Shown: positions 23,821 through 31,272 of the stretch, piece after piece
Layout: every line of letters starts with the position of its first letter
How positions within the stretch are numbered: the first letter of the stretch is position 1
Assembly: GCA_022616075.1 (NCBI GenBank)
Contig: JAKEFK010000135.1
Coordinates: forward strand, 1-40,028
Source of the DNA: a bacterium
GTDB taxonomy: Bacteria; Acidobacteriota; HRBIN11; JAKEFK01
Reading direction: 5' to 3'
Length of the DNA stretch: 40,028 nucleotides
The notes under the pieces: generated by a model
What the model was told of the DNA's origin: nothing
Seen by the model: only the letters and a program-made list of their open reading frames with translations
Database searches by the model: none
Made by a program: the position numbers and the translations under genes

Positions 23821-24693
23821 TCACTTACGGAACATTCCTGCCGGCGCAACTTGCTCAAGGCCCCATCCGGAATCGCTCTTCACCATTTTCACAATATAAA
23901 GCGCATTTCTACCTTCATAGATTTCGCCTTCGACTTCCAGCAGCACGGCATCTCCGCGCACTTCTCCGCCCGCCACCTTAACGTTCTTTTTCGGCAACCA
24001 TGCTGAAAGAATGTCGACAGCCGAGCTCAGATTCTCTTCCGGAGTGTTGTAATCTTTAAACAACATACTGTGTACGCCCGGTGAGATACCGGCTTTAATG
24101 CCGTTCACATCCTTTTTCTGCACGGCCTGGTATAACGAATTGAATACCTTACCTGCATCGCCACCATCCGCCGGAAGCTTCGTGCCCTGCGTTCTTTTCG
24201 TTACAGCAACATCAAAAGTAACATCGACTTGATATACATTCTCGCTCAACGTCTTCACAGGTTTGAGTGTAAACACGCGGCCGGCAACACGGTCTTGCGT
24301 GTTTGTTGTCAGTTCCGCTTTCAGATCGCCTCCGTCCGTGGTATCGACGTACTGCGTCATTGTTTGCGATAGCGTCCCATTCATGCTTACCTTGCCATCC
24401 GTGCTCACCCAGAGGAGAATGTAATTCCCAGATGTAACACCACTCTGATTGATCACGTTCACATGAGGATCGACTTCGTCCGCGAGCTGGCTTGTGTCCA
24501 CCGTACCTTCAGCAAGTACTACTTCAATTCGCCATGCGCGAGCATTGTTTTGATCGCGAACCGGATATGCTGCTGCATTCTTCGGTGTAATGACGGCCTT
24601 GCCATCCACTATGAGCTGTCCTTTGACATCAGCGAATGCTGCGCCACAAACAAAAATTGCAAATAGAAAAACGAACCGTTTCATCATTTTCAC
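23821..24693 (-). CDS. Exported protein of unknown function with NTF2/SnoaL-like C-terminal part
   Basis: The 290-residue product begins with a signal peptide (MKMMKRFVFLFAIFVCGAAFA). The first half (about 22-180) is beta-rich (KGQLIVDGKAVITPKNAAAY, ARAWRIEVVLAEGTVDTSQL). The second half (about 190-290) reads like an NTF2/SnoaL fold: VFNSLYQAVQKKDVNGIKAG, a middle strand set and ALYIVKMVKSDSGWGLEQVA. I do not recognise the family. The frame opens at 24816, but GTG 24693 has AGGAGG five bases upstream and precedes the signal peptide directly. It begins 20 bases after the stop of the winged-helix/AAA/TPR regulator, on the same strand, so it is probably in its operon and may be linked to its signal. 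Confidence 0.75.
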   Translation of the reverse strand: MKMMKRFVFLFAIFVCGAAFADVKGQLIVDGKAVITPKNAAAYPVRDQNNARAWRIEVVLAEGTVDTSQLADEVDPHVNVINQSGVTSGNYILLWVSTDGKVSMNGTLSQTMTQYVDTTDGGDLKAELTTNTQDRVAGRVFTLKPVKTLSENVYQVDVTFDVAVTKRTQGTKLPADGGDAGKVFNSLYQAVQKKDVNGIKAGISPGVHSMLFKDYNTPEENLSSAVDILSAWLPKKNVKVAGGEVRGDAVLLEVEGEIYEGRNALYIVKMVKSDSGWGLEQVAPAGMFRK

Positions 24694-24713
24694 AAGCCCC
24701 TCCTTAAACCGGT

Positions 24714-27473
24714 TTATTTTACTTTGATCGCCGATTTCTTCAATGCCTCTTTCGTTTTCAACTCGAAAAGATGACTTTTTTGGCGCCTTGCGATTTCCAC
24801 AGAAGTTCGAAAGCAATTCCCTGCCTGTTTTTGACGGTTGGCCTGCCGCAGAAGCAACTGACCTTTTAAGCGATACAATTCTGCTTCGTAATATGCTCCA
24901 CCGGTGATTCTTGTTCTTTCCAGAGCTTGATCGATCACGTCCAGGGCAACCTTCAATGATCCGTTGTCTGCCAGGATCTCTGCGGAAAGAGCTAAAAAAT
25001 GAGGACGAGAAATCTCGGTACCGATCCGGTCATGCAGTTCAAAAGCCTGCTGCATTTCAAGGAGTCCTTCCTTTACTTTGTCGGTTTTCGACAAGGCCCA
25101 ACCGTTCAGACTTTTCCCGAATGCAATCCATTGGATCAAGGCATGTTGTTCGGACAACTGCCGGAGTTCTTGCGTGAATCCCATCGTTTGTTCAATATTC
25201 CCCAATAACTGATGCACGAAAGCCGAAAAGAACAGCGCTAGTGCAAGGCTTTCCGGATGCCCTATCTTGCGAGCCATTTTGAGTGCTTCGTCCAATCGCA
25301 CTTTTGATTCCTTGATTTTGAGCATGGATGCCAGCGCCCAGGCGTCAAAACAACAGCACGCAACTCGCGGATGGTGACCATAAAGCACGACATGAGTATG
25401 ATGGTTGCTCTTGCCACTCATTCGAATACCCGTTTCAAGATGCTCGATTGCGGCAGCAAACCTGCCCATGTTCAACAGAGTGACGCCGAGTGCCCAGTGA
25501 GCTTCCAAAAGCGCAGATTTGTCTTTTGATTTTCGCGCGAGACGCAGCAGTTGACGTGCGATCTTTTCCGCAGTCTGAATGTGGGCTCGGATGAGATGGA
25601 ATCTCCATAGGCCAAGCAAGGACGGATACACATCCTGTGCAGCGCCAAGTTGTTCACAAAGTGATTGAGCCCTGTTGTATGCGTCCTCCACTTCTGCACT
25701 TCCATAACCCACGATCGTGGGCAATGCCTGGCACATCGTATTAAGGACTTGGAGTTCCTTCTGCCGTAGTTCCTTACTTTCCGGAACTTTCTTTAGCAAC
25801 TGCAGCGCGCGTCGCGAGAGCGCAACGGTTTCCTGAGCCGCGAACCGGTCTGCAGCATTTATCGCCGCCTTGTGAAGATATTGAACTGCGCGATCAGGAT
25901 CACCGGCCCGATCAAAATGCATGGCAAGCTCCGCTGCAATTTCATTCGTATGGTCTGCATAAATGGATTCCAGTTTCCGGCCGATGCTTTGATGAATCCT
26001 GGCCCGGCGTGTTGGCGGAACTCGCGCAAGAAAAGCATCCTGATAAAGCACATGAATAAAGGTGTAGTGCGCGGAAGATTTTGAATCCCGCAATTCCTTA
26101 GTCACCGAACGGCGCAGGAAGGTCCGTTTTTTTACAAGGGCTTCGCACATTTCTTCAACTTGTTCAGCATCTTCTTCGATGGACACGGCAATCGCGTCCG
26201 TTGAGAATTCCGCTCCGGCCACGGAGGCTGCTTCCAGGAGAGTTTGCTCTCTATCAGAAAGGCCTTCTATCTGCTTTTCGATGATGCGTGCAACGTTATC
26301 CGGCATTGCCGTTTCGATCCGGGCAGCATCAACCTGCAGCATATTGTGGTGAGCAAGATACTCCACAAGACTTGTCATGAAAAATGGATTCCCTCCCGTG
26401 CGGGAGAAAATGACTGGCACTAGCTGCCCGGCAATCCGGTCATCGCCAATCTTCAGCGCAAGATATCGAGATACAGCATCAGAGTCCAACGGGGTTAACG
26501 CAAGCTCTTTACAGAGATCGTGCGTTTGCAATTCAGCGCTTACAGCTAGGACCGGATGCGAGCTTCGAATCGCATCTGAGGGACGGTATGTGCCAATGAT
26601 TAACAACCGTAACGGACCTTGCAGATTCGCAAGATAAGTCAGAAAATCCACGGTGGAAAAATCGCTCCAGTGAAGGTCCTCCAGGACCAGAATCAGAATT
26701 TGATCTGTCGAAATCGTTCTAACTAAATCACCGATTTCCCGGAGCATTCCTTCGCGCGTGGCTCCCATCATTTCGCGATGCAAAAGCTCTCGATCTTCTT
26801 CAGACAATAGACCGGGCATTCGCGCGAGCCAGGTGGGTGCCTTCTTTCGAAGCAAGCCGGTCAGTTGAGATCCATGTCTTCTGCATAGTGAATTCAAAGC
26901 TTCAAAAACAGGCATGTAGGGTTCACCCGCTCCAAATCGCTCAAAACACTGCCCCTGCGCTATCCACACCGGCTGCCGTACAACATCATTCAAGAAGGAT
27001 TCGATAAGCGTAGTCTTTCCAATTCCAGGTTCGCCTGTAATAAAAATTAACTTCCTCTCTCCTGATAAGGTGTCCAGCATCGCTTGCTTCAATTGCTCCA
27101 TTTCAACGCTGCGCCCCATCAGCAGGATGTTTTTTTCTTTTCGTTCTTCCGGGAAAGCCGTTATTTTTCCGATGAAGCGATAACCTCGCCGGTGCGCAGT
27201 CTCAATGTATTTCGGTTTTTTCGGATCATCTTGCAGAGCGGCGCGAATCTCCTGAATGCACACCTTCAAAACCGAATCACTTATAAAAGTTTTTGGCCAG
27301 ATCTCCCGGAATAACTCATCCTTGGTTACCAATCTTCCTGCGTTCCGCAAAAGGTATTGCAAGATCGCGTACGTTTTTGGACGGAGCTCAATGGTTGTGG
27401 AACCCTGCAGAACTTGTTCGTTGATAGGATCCAGCAGAAAAGGAGGAAAGCTTATCGGATCGCGGGTATTCAT
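24714..27473 (-). CDS. Winged-helix (OmpR/CadC-type) regulator with AAA/STAND-like ATPase and TPR domain
   Basis: In this 919-residue cytoplasmic regulator, residues 1-105 are a Trans_reg_C winged helix (IELRPKTYAILQYLLRNAGR, SVLKVCIQEIRAALQDD, YIETAHRRGYRFIG). Residues about 118-400 are an ATPase with Walker A GEPGIGKTT (about 146-154) and Walker B ILILVLEDLHWSD; the neighbouring RLLIIGTYRP and LALTPLD segments fit the AAA_16 type found in MalT/STAND-like and cyclase-associated ATPases. The remaining 500 residues are TPR-like helices (DRAVQYLHKAAINAADRF, LLEAHWALGVTLLNMGRF). There is no receiver domain, so an inducer probably acts on the ATPase-TPR part. The ATG is at 27473. Three TTACC boxes lie 14-40 bases upstream, shared with the divergent isochorismatase operon. 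Confidence 0.92.
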   Translation of the reverse strand: MNTRDPISFPPFLLDPINEQVLQGSTTIELRPKTYAILQYLLRNAGRLVTKDELFREIWPKTFISDSVLKVCIQEIRAALQDDPKKPKYIETAHRRGYRFIGKITAFPEERKEKNILLMGRSVEMEQLKQAMLDTLSGERKLIFITGEPGIGKTTLIESFLNDVVRQPVWIAQGQCFERFGAGEPYMPVFEALNSLCRRHGSQLTGLLRKKAPTWLARMPGLLSEEDRELLHREMMGATREGMLREIGDLVRTISTDQILILVLEDLHWSDFSTVDFLTYLANLQGPLRLLIIGTYRPSDAIRSSHPVLAVSAELQTHDLCKELALTPLDSDAVSRYLALKIGDDRIAGQLVPVIFSRTGGNPFFMTSLVEYLAHHNMLQVDAARIETAMPDNVARIIEKQIEGLSDREQTLLEAASVAGAEFSTDAIAVSIEEDAEQVEEMCEALVKKRTFLRRSVTKELRDSKSSAHYTFIHVLYQDAFLARVPPTRRARIHQSIGRKLESIYADHTNEIAAELAMHFDRAGDPDRAVQYLHKAAINAADRFAAQETVALSRRALQLLKKVPESKELRQKELQVLNTMCQALPTIVGYGSAEVEDAYNRAQSLCEQLGAAQDVYPSLLGLWRFHLIRAHIQTAEKIARQLLRLARKSKDKSALLEAHWALGVTLLNMGRFAAAIEHLETGIRMSGKSNHHTHVVLYGHHPRVACCCFDAWALASMLKIKESKVRLDEALKMARKIGHPESLALALFFSAFVHQLLGNIEQTMGFTQELRQLSEQHALIQWIAFGKSLNGWALSKTDKVKEGLLEMQQAFELHDRIGTEISRPHFLALSAEILADNGSLKVALDVIDQALERTRITGGAYYEAELYRLKGQLLLRQANRQKQAGNCFRTSVEIARRQKSHLFELKTKEALKKSAIKVK

Positions 27474-27486
27474 AAAATAAGAAGTC

Positions 27487-27513
27487 TTACCGAAATTTTA
27501 CCAAAGCTTTACC
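27487..27513. promoter_or_regulatory. Three TTACC boxes at 11-bp spacing, putative operator of the winged-helix regulator
   Basis: TTACC occurs at 27487, 27498 and 27509, exactly 11 bases apart, in the divergent gap between the regulator (start 27473) and the hydrolase (start 27571). Direct repeats at one helical turn are the known target layout of OmpR/PhoB-type winged helices. Downstream lie TGACTT (27523-27528) and TACGAT (27546-27551), 17 bases apart, a plausible -35/-10 pair for the hydrolase. The boxes would then sit at an activator position. Confidence 0.5.
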
Positions 27514-27570
27514 GTTTTCGAATGACTTCCCTTTCAAGGTCTCGCTACGATTTTGTTGGAGGGAAAAAAC

Positions 27571-28323
27571 ATGACTGAACATGAAAAAGTTTTGGAAATG
27601 ATCCGGCTGAAGAACCGGAACGGCCTGACAATGCAGCCTACCAGGATGGCGCTTCTGATTATTGATGTTCAAAAGTACTTTGTAAGTCCTGAATTTCCAT
27701 TCGGACAGGTGCTGGATCAGCTGGTCACAGGCTTGGCCTCAGGATATTTTGATCGCGTTCGAAGGAACGTGATTCCAAACATCCAGCGTTTGTTAAAACT
27801 CTTCCGTGCGGAGAAGATGCCGGTCCTCTTCACTGCCACAGGAACGTTGACCGGTGATGGCCTGGACCTGCCTCCCTGGCTCCGAAGTTTTGATCAGCTC
27901 GGAAAACAGCTGCTGGGAAAACCAGTTTGGCCAGCAGTGAACGATCCGTCTTATGAAATAGACGAAAGCATAAGTCGGCGTGCTGAGGAGCCCGTGATAC
28001 ACAAAGGTTCGAGCGGTCCTTTCCATTTAACCAAACTCGATCAGATACTCCGTTCCAGCGGAATCGACTCGCTGATTGTAGCCGGCCTCACAACAGATGT
28101 CTGTATCACACAAGCAGCAAGAGAGGCAGCAGACAAGGGTTTTAACGTTGTGATTGCCGAAGACGCTTGTACAACACTCAGTCAGCAACTGCATGACGCG
28201 TCGTTGCAAATTTTTGCAATGACATTCGGGCGAGTGCGAACTACGCGGGACATCTGCGCACTACTAACAAGGAATATTGACAACGATCAAACAACGGAGG
28301 TTTTAGTCAATGCCAAATTCTAA
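27571..28323 (+). CDS. Isochorismatase-family cysteine hydrolase
   Basis: The 250-residue cytoplasmic enzyme shows the catalytic triad of the family: Asp32 (LLIIDVQKYF), Lys145 (VIHKGSSGPF) and Cys178 (GLTTDVCITQAA) with the usual cis-peptide region before it. Members hydrolyse isochorismate, nicotinamide, N-carbamoyl amides or similar small amides. The long insertion at about 50-70 and 92-125 (DGLDLPPWLRSFDQLGKQLL) does not tell which. The TTG at 27553 opens the frame, but ATG 27571 has GGAGGG seven bases upstream. It is the first gene of a small operon with a putative lipoprotein (14-base overlap), divergent from the winged-helix/AAA regulator that probably controls it. Confidence 0.92.
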   Translation: MTEHEKVLEMIRLKNRNGLTMQPTRMALLIIDVQKYFVSPEFPFGQVLDQLVTGLASGYFDRVRRNVIPNIQRLLKLFRAEKMPVLFTATGTLTGDGLDLPPWLRSFDQLGKQLLGKPVWPAVNDPSYEIDESISRRAEEPVIHKGSSGPFHLTKLDQILRSSGIDSLIVAGLTTDVCITQAAREAADKGFNVVIAEDACTTLSQQLHDASLQIFAMTFGRVRTTRDICALLTRNIDNDQTTEVLVNAKF

Positions 28324-28909
28324 CAGCAAAATGAAAAAGATCTTTTTGATAACACCGGTCGTGATGTTCATGTTGCTTGGCTGCATCCTGGCAAACACAC
28401 TGACTCGCACACGTGACGTTACTGCGAATCTGGACGTATCCCTTTTCGAACGTCAGGGAAACGAGTGGAAAATTTTTGACAAAGTCAAAATCAATGGCGT
28501 TCAATTCTCCGCCAAAGTCAGCGATCTGGCCGGCGGCAAAAAGAGAGTCGCCAGCGATTTTGTTTGGATTCACCGTTCGGAACAAGGACGTTCCGTTATC
28601 GTTCGACTGATACAACCGGCCGAGGCGACGGTCGATCTGGTCACCGGCAAACTGGAAGTGGATTTTAAGACACTCACGAAATTCGCCGGGCAAAATCTGA
28701 ACTTTCCGGCTCGATTAACCACAGAAACTGTGCAAACACCAAATGGATCCATCTCTGGCCGCCGCGCTCAGATCAATCATGAAGCACATAGCGCGACTTT
28801 TGCATTTGTCGGAAGCGAAACTGTCCAGTTTCCTGCGTTCGAAGGCAAGCCCGCAGATAAGGTGATCGCTGTGATTCGCGGAGATGGAATTTTAGTTTCT
28901 AGAAATTAA
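28310..28909 (+). CDS. Putative exported lipoprotein of unknown function
   Basis: The 199-residue product has a basic start (NSKMKKIF), a hydrophobic stretch and a lipobox-like LLGC (about residues 22-25), so it may be a lipoprotein. The mature part is beta-rich, with GNEWKIFDKVKINGVQFSAK, a DLVTGKLEVDFKTLTKFAG segment and a C-terminal DKVIAVIRGDGILVS. I do not recognise a family. The ATG at 28310 follows GGAGG by nine bases and lies inside the last 14 bases of the isochorismatase gene, which shows tight coupling. A second possible start is the ATG at 28331. It is followed after 25 bases by a short exported-peptide gene. Confidence 0.75.
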   Translation: MPNSNSKMKKIFLITPVVMFMLLGCILANTLTRTRDVTANLDVSLFERQGNEWKIFDKVKINGVQFSAKVSDLAGGKKRVASDFVWIHRSEQGRSVIVRLIQPAEATVDLVTGKLEVDFKTLTKFAGQNLNFPARLTTETVQTPNGSISGRRAQINHEAHSATFAFVGSETVQFPAFEGKPADKVIAVIRGDGILVSRN

Positions 28910-28934
28910 AGGAATTACAAATTCGGAGGTAAAA

Positions 28935-29057
28935 ATGCTTAGGAAACTATTCATTCTAATGTTTGTGCTCGTAGCCTTTAAGGCTGTGGCTTTCGGACAG
29001 AATGTAAAACTCACGACTACTTGTCTGGGGCCCGGAACAATTTCAGCGACTGCCTAA
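28935..29057 (+). CDS. Very small exported peptide (40 aa), possibly truncated by an in-frame stop
   Basis: A CGGAGGT ribosome site (28924-28930) lies four bases before ATG 28935. The peptide has a clear signal sequence (MLRKLFILMFVLVAFKAVAF) and a mature part with one Cys (TTTCLGPGTISATA) ending at TAA 29055-29057. After this stop the same frame stays open for 27 more codons with protein-like content (NGSRQLINCDSVTAVASV, second Cys) to TGA at 29139-29141. Either the gene makes a roughly 20-residue secreted peptide, or a 67-residue two-Cys protein has been broken by a nonsense change. It is the third gene of the isochorismatase operon. No family is recognised. Confidence 0.6.
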   Translation: MLRKLFILMFVLVAFKAVAFGQNVKLTTTCLGPGTISATA

Positions 29058-29144
29058 AACGGGAGCAGACAGCTCATCAACTGTGACAGCGTCACGGCGG
29101 TGGCTTCAGTCACTGCCAATTTTAAAAATGTGAGTCCATGACTT

Positions 29145-30188
29145 CTATGCGGTGGTGCCGCCGCAGCTCGAACCGGAACCTGCCGTGCAACCATAACAAT
29201 GGCGTCCGGTCACGATCCGGCGATTGGTGAGAAGCTCATAGTTGAATTCAGAAATGTGGCGGGGCGCTGAAAACCCGACTTCCAGGTCCAGCATCTGATT
29301 GAAGTCGCAATCGTAGAGGCGGCCATCCCATCCGATAGAGATGGTGTTTCGGCACATCACTCCATTCACCGCCTCCGGATTGAATGCTTGAACAAGGCGA
29401 TCCATGTATCGTTCATAGTTTCCGGATTCAAGCAAGAATTCCAGAAAACGGCTGATCGGCATGTTTGTGATGCAATATAAATTGTTGAATTGGATTCCAT
29501 ACTTTCGCGCAAGATTTCTCTTAAACTCCTGCTCAATTGCTTTTTGCGATCCCGGAAGAAACGCGCCCACCGGATTATGCACAAGATTCAAAACCAATCT
29601 GCTGTCAGGCATTCCGTACCCGATCGCATTGAATCGCCGCAGCGCTTCGATTGATCGATCGAACACTCCCACGCCGCGCTGGCGGTCAGTTTCACGCTCC
29701 TGGTAATAAGGCAACGAGCAAATGACTTCCACTTCGTGTTTCGCGAGAAACTCCGGAAGGTCCTCCTTTCCTTTCACAAAAATAACTGTAAGGTTGCAGC
29801 GGTCCATGACGCGCCGCCCGAGCGCCCGCACTTCTTCGACCAGCCACCGGAAATGCGGATTCATCTCCGGAGCGCCACCCGTGATATCAACAGTGGGAAT
29901 GGGTGTTTTCGCCAGCTGATCCAGGCAAAGTTGCATCGTCTCCCTGGACATGACTTCGGTCCTGTCCGGTCCGGCATCCACATGGCAGTGCGCGCAAACT
30001 TGATTGCATAGCTTTCCCACGTTGATCTGAAAAATATCGATTCCGCCTGCGCGCAACGAAGAGCCGTTTCGTTCCTGCACCATTGTATCGAACGGAGGAA
30101 TCTCTTTCGTTTCGCTCAGAATTCGCAACTGTTCCGCTGTGGAAGCGAGCGCCGAATGCCTTCTAGCTAAACTGGATCTTGTGGACAT
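29145..30188 (-). CDS. arsS: Arsenosugar biosynthesis radical SAM protein ArsS
   Basis: The 347-residue enzyme has the radical SAM CxxxCxxC motif (Cys61, Cys65, Cys68 in KLCNQVCAHCHVDAGPDR), ITGGAPEMNP as the SAM-binding GGE-like strand, and a C-terminal Cys-rich half (CRNTISIGWDGRLYDCDFNQ and RHCYGCTAGSGSSCGG). This combination is the radical SAM/Cys-rich family named ArsS, which joins an adenosyl-derived sugar to a methylated arsenic compound. The start ATG shares one base with the stop of the upstream peroxidase-like gene (TAATG), so they form a coupled pair. No arsM methyltransferase or ars regulator lies in the window. The start and all cluster Cys are intact. Confidence 0.93.
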   Translation of the reverse strand: MSTRSSLARRHSALASTAEQLRILSETKEIPPFDTMVQERNGSSLRAGGIDIFQINVGKLCNQVCAHCHVDAGPDRTEVMSRETMQLCLDQLAKTPIPTVDITGGAPEMNPHFRWLVEEVRALGRRVMDRCNLTVIFVKGKEDLPEFLAKHEVEVICSLPYYQERETDRQRGVGVFDRSIEALRRFNAIGYGMPDSRLVLNLVHNPVGAFLPGSQKAIEQEFKRNLARKYGIQFNNLYCITNMPISRFLEFLLESGNYERYMDRLVQAFNPEAVNGVMCRNTISIGWDGRLYDCDFNQMLDLEVGFSAPRHISEFNYELLTNRRIVTGRHCYGCTAGSGSSCGGTTA

Positions 30189-30520
30189 TACATCTCCAGT
30201 TTTTCAACAATATTTCTCATCTGCACTCCATGCACCAGTGAGGCACCGCCCCGAATCGCGGCAGCGATGTGAACTGCTTCTGTCATCTCTTCCAGATTGG
30301 ATCCTTTCTCAAGGCAAGTATTCGTATAAGCGTCAATACAATATGGACATTGCACTGTATGCGATACGGCCAGAGCAATCAAGGCTTTTTCTCGCTCCGT
30401 CAAAGCCCCTTCAGCAAAAACAGCACCGTACCACTCTTGAAATTTTTTCCAGAGATCCGGACTCTCTTTTCCCATGTCTGAAAACTTACCGAGATCGTTT
30501 CGATGATAATAGTGTTCCAT
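30188..30520 (-). CDS. Arsenosugar biosynthesis-associated peroxidase-like protein (AhpD/CMD fold)
   Basis: The 110-residue protein belongs to the carboxymuconolactone decarboxylase/AhpD-like fold, with the redox motif CPYC (Cys58, Cys61) in HTVQCPYCIDAYTNTC and the helix GSNLEEMTEAVHIAAAIRGG. The N-terminus MEHYYHRNDLGKF and its position directly upstream of arsS match the subfamily annotated as arsenosugar-associated peroxidase-like. It may protect or supply redox equivalents during arsenosugar formation; its exact role is unproven. ATG 30520 has GGAGG five bases upstream. It is the promoter-proximal gene of the pair. Confidence 0.9.
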   Translation of the reverse strand: MEHYYHRNDLGKFSDMGKESPDLWKKFQEWYGAVFAEGALTEREKALIALAVSHTVQCPYCIDAYTNTCLEKGSNLEEMTEAVHIAAAIRGGASLVHGVQMRNIVEKLEM

Positions 30521-30584
30521 CAACGCCTCCTCGGGTTTCAGTTTAATGCAATCCAGACAAAAAAGCCCATTCGATACTTAGTGT

Positions 30585-30644
30585 CCGAATGAAGCTTCCT
30601 TTCTTCTCGATACGAGGAGCGCGGACAAAAGCGTCTTCATTCGG
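30585..30644. repeat. Long-loop inverted repeat CCGAATGAAG/CTTCATTCGG
   Basis: A perfect 10-base inverted repeat (30585-30594 and 30635-30644) with a 40-base loop lies in the divergent gap between the arsenosugar pair and the Ser/Thr kinase gene. The loop contains GAGGAGCGCGG. It may be a degenerate dispersed repeat or an operator pair. Confidence 0.55.
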
Positions 30645-30681
30645 TTGCGACCATTGGACGCGCAGCCGGTAAGACCGGGCT

Positions 30682-31272
30682 GTGTTAGAATCAGTTCCAT
30701 CGCCTCATAGACGCAAGCATCTCGGGGATAACGTGGCCGATCATCCGAACCGAAGCTCGCAGGATCTTACCAATGTAGATCTCGGCCGATACCATGTCAC
30801 TAACCGAATTGGTTCCGGTGGAATGGGTGAAGTTTATGAAGCCACGGATACTCTACTCAAGCGAAAAGTAGCTCTGAAACGACTTCTGCCCCGCTTTGCT
30901 TCGGAAGAAAATTCAAGACAGCGGCTGCTACGGGAGGCTCGAGCCGTATCAGCGCTCAGTCATCCCAATATTGCTGCGCTATATGACTTATTTCAAATTG
31001 ACGGGGAGACATTTCTGGTGATGGAGCTGATCAAAGGCAAACCGTTAGACTCCGCGATCGAGCAACCAGTGACTATAGAGACTTTTCTTTTAGTGGCGAG
31101 GCAATGCGCAGAAGCATTAAAGGCCGCTCACAGGAACGGAATTGTTCACGGCGATCTGAAACCTTCGAACGTTTTCTTAAATGATCTCGGGTACGTTAAA
31201 GTTCTGGATTTCGGACTCGCGCGCTGGTTGTTGAGTAACAGCGAAGCCACACAGCAAGTTCGCCGGGTCTAA
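30682..31272 (+). pseudogene. Ser/Thr protein kinase, N-terminal fragment of a frameshifted gene
   Basis: The fragment (196 residues) carries the N-lobe and catalytic loop of a Hanks-type kinase: RIGSGGMGEVYEA (about 42-54), Lys66 in VALKRLL, HGDLKPSN (156-163) and DFGLA (176-180). The catalytic loop has Gly instead of Arg before Asp158, a non-RD form. The frame ends at TAA 31270-31272, but kinase sequence continues immediately in another frame (GTLLYLAPEVIRS, DLFALGLIFYELLTGDHPF). One missing base near CGCCGGG (31261-31267) explains the break. A GTG at 30682 opens the frame; GTG 30733 is an alternative start. Without repair, the product lacks the activation segment and C-lobe and should be inactive. 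Confidence 0.8.

Noticed and set aside
31261-31272. Programmed -1 frameshift in the kinase gene
   Set aside because: No X-XXY-YYZ slippery site and no convincing downstream pseudoknot visible; a one-base deletion or sequencing error is simpler.
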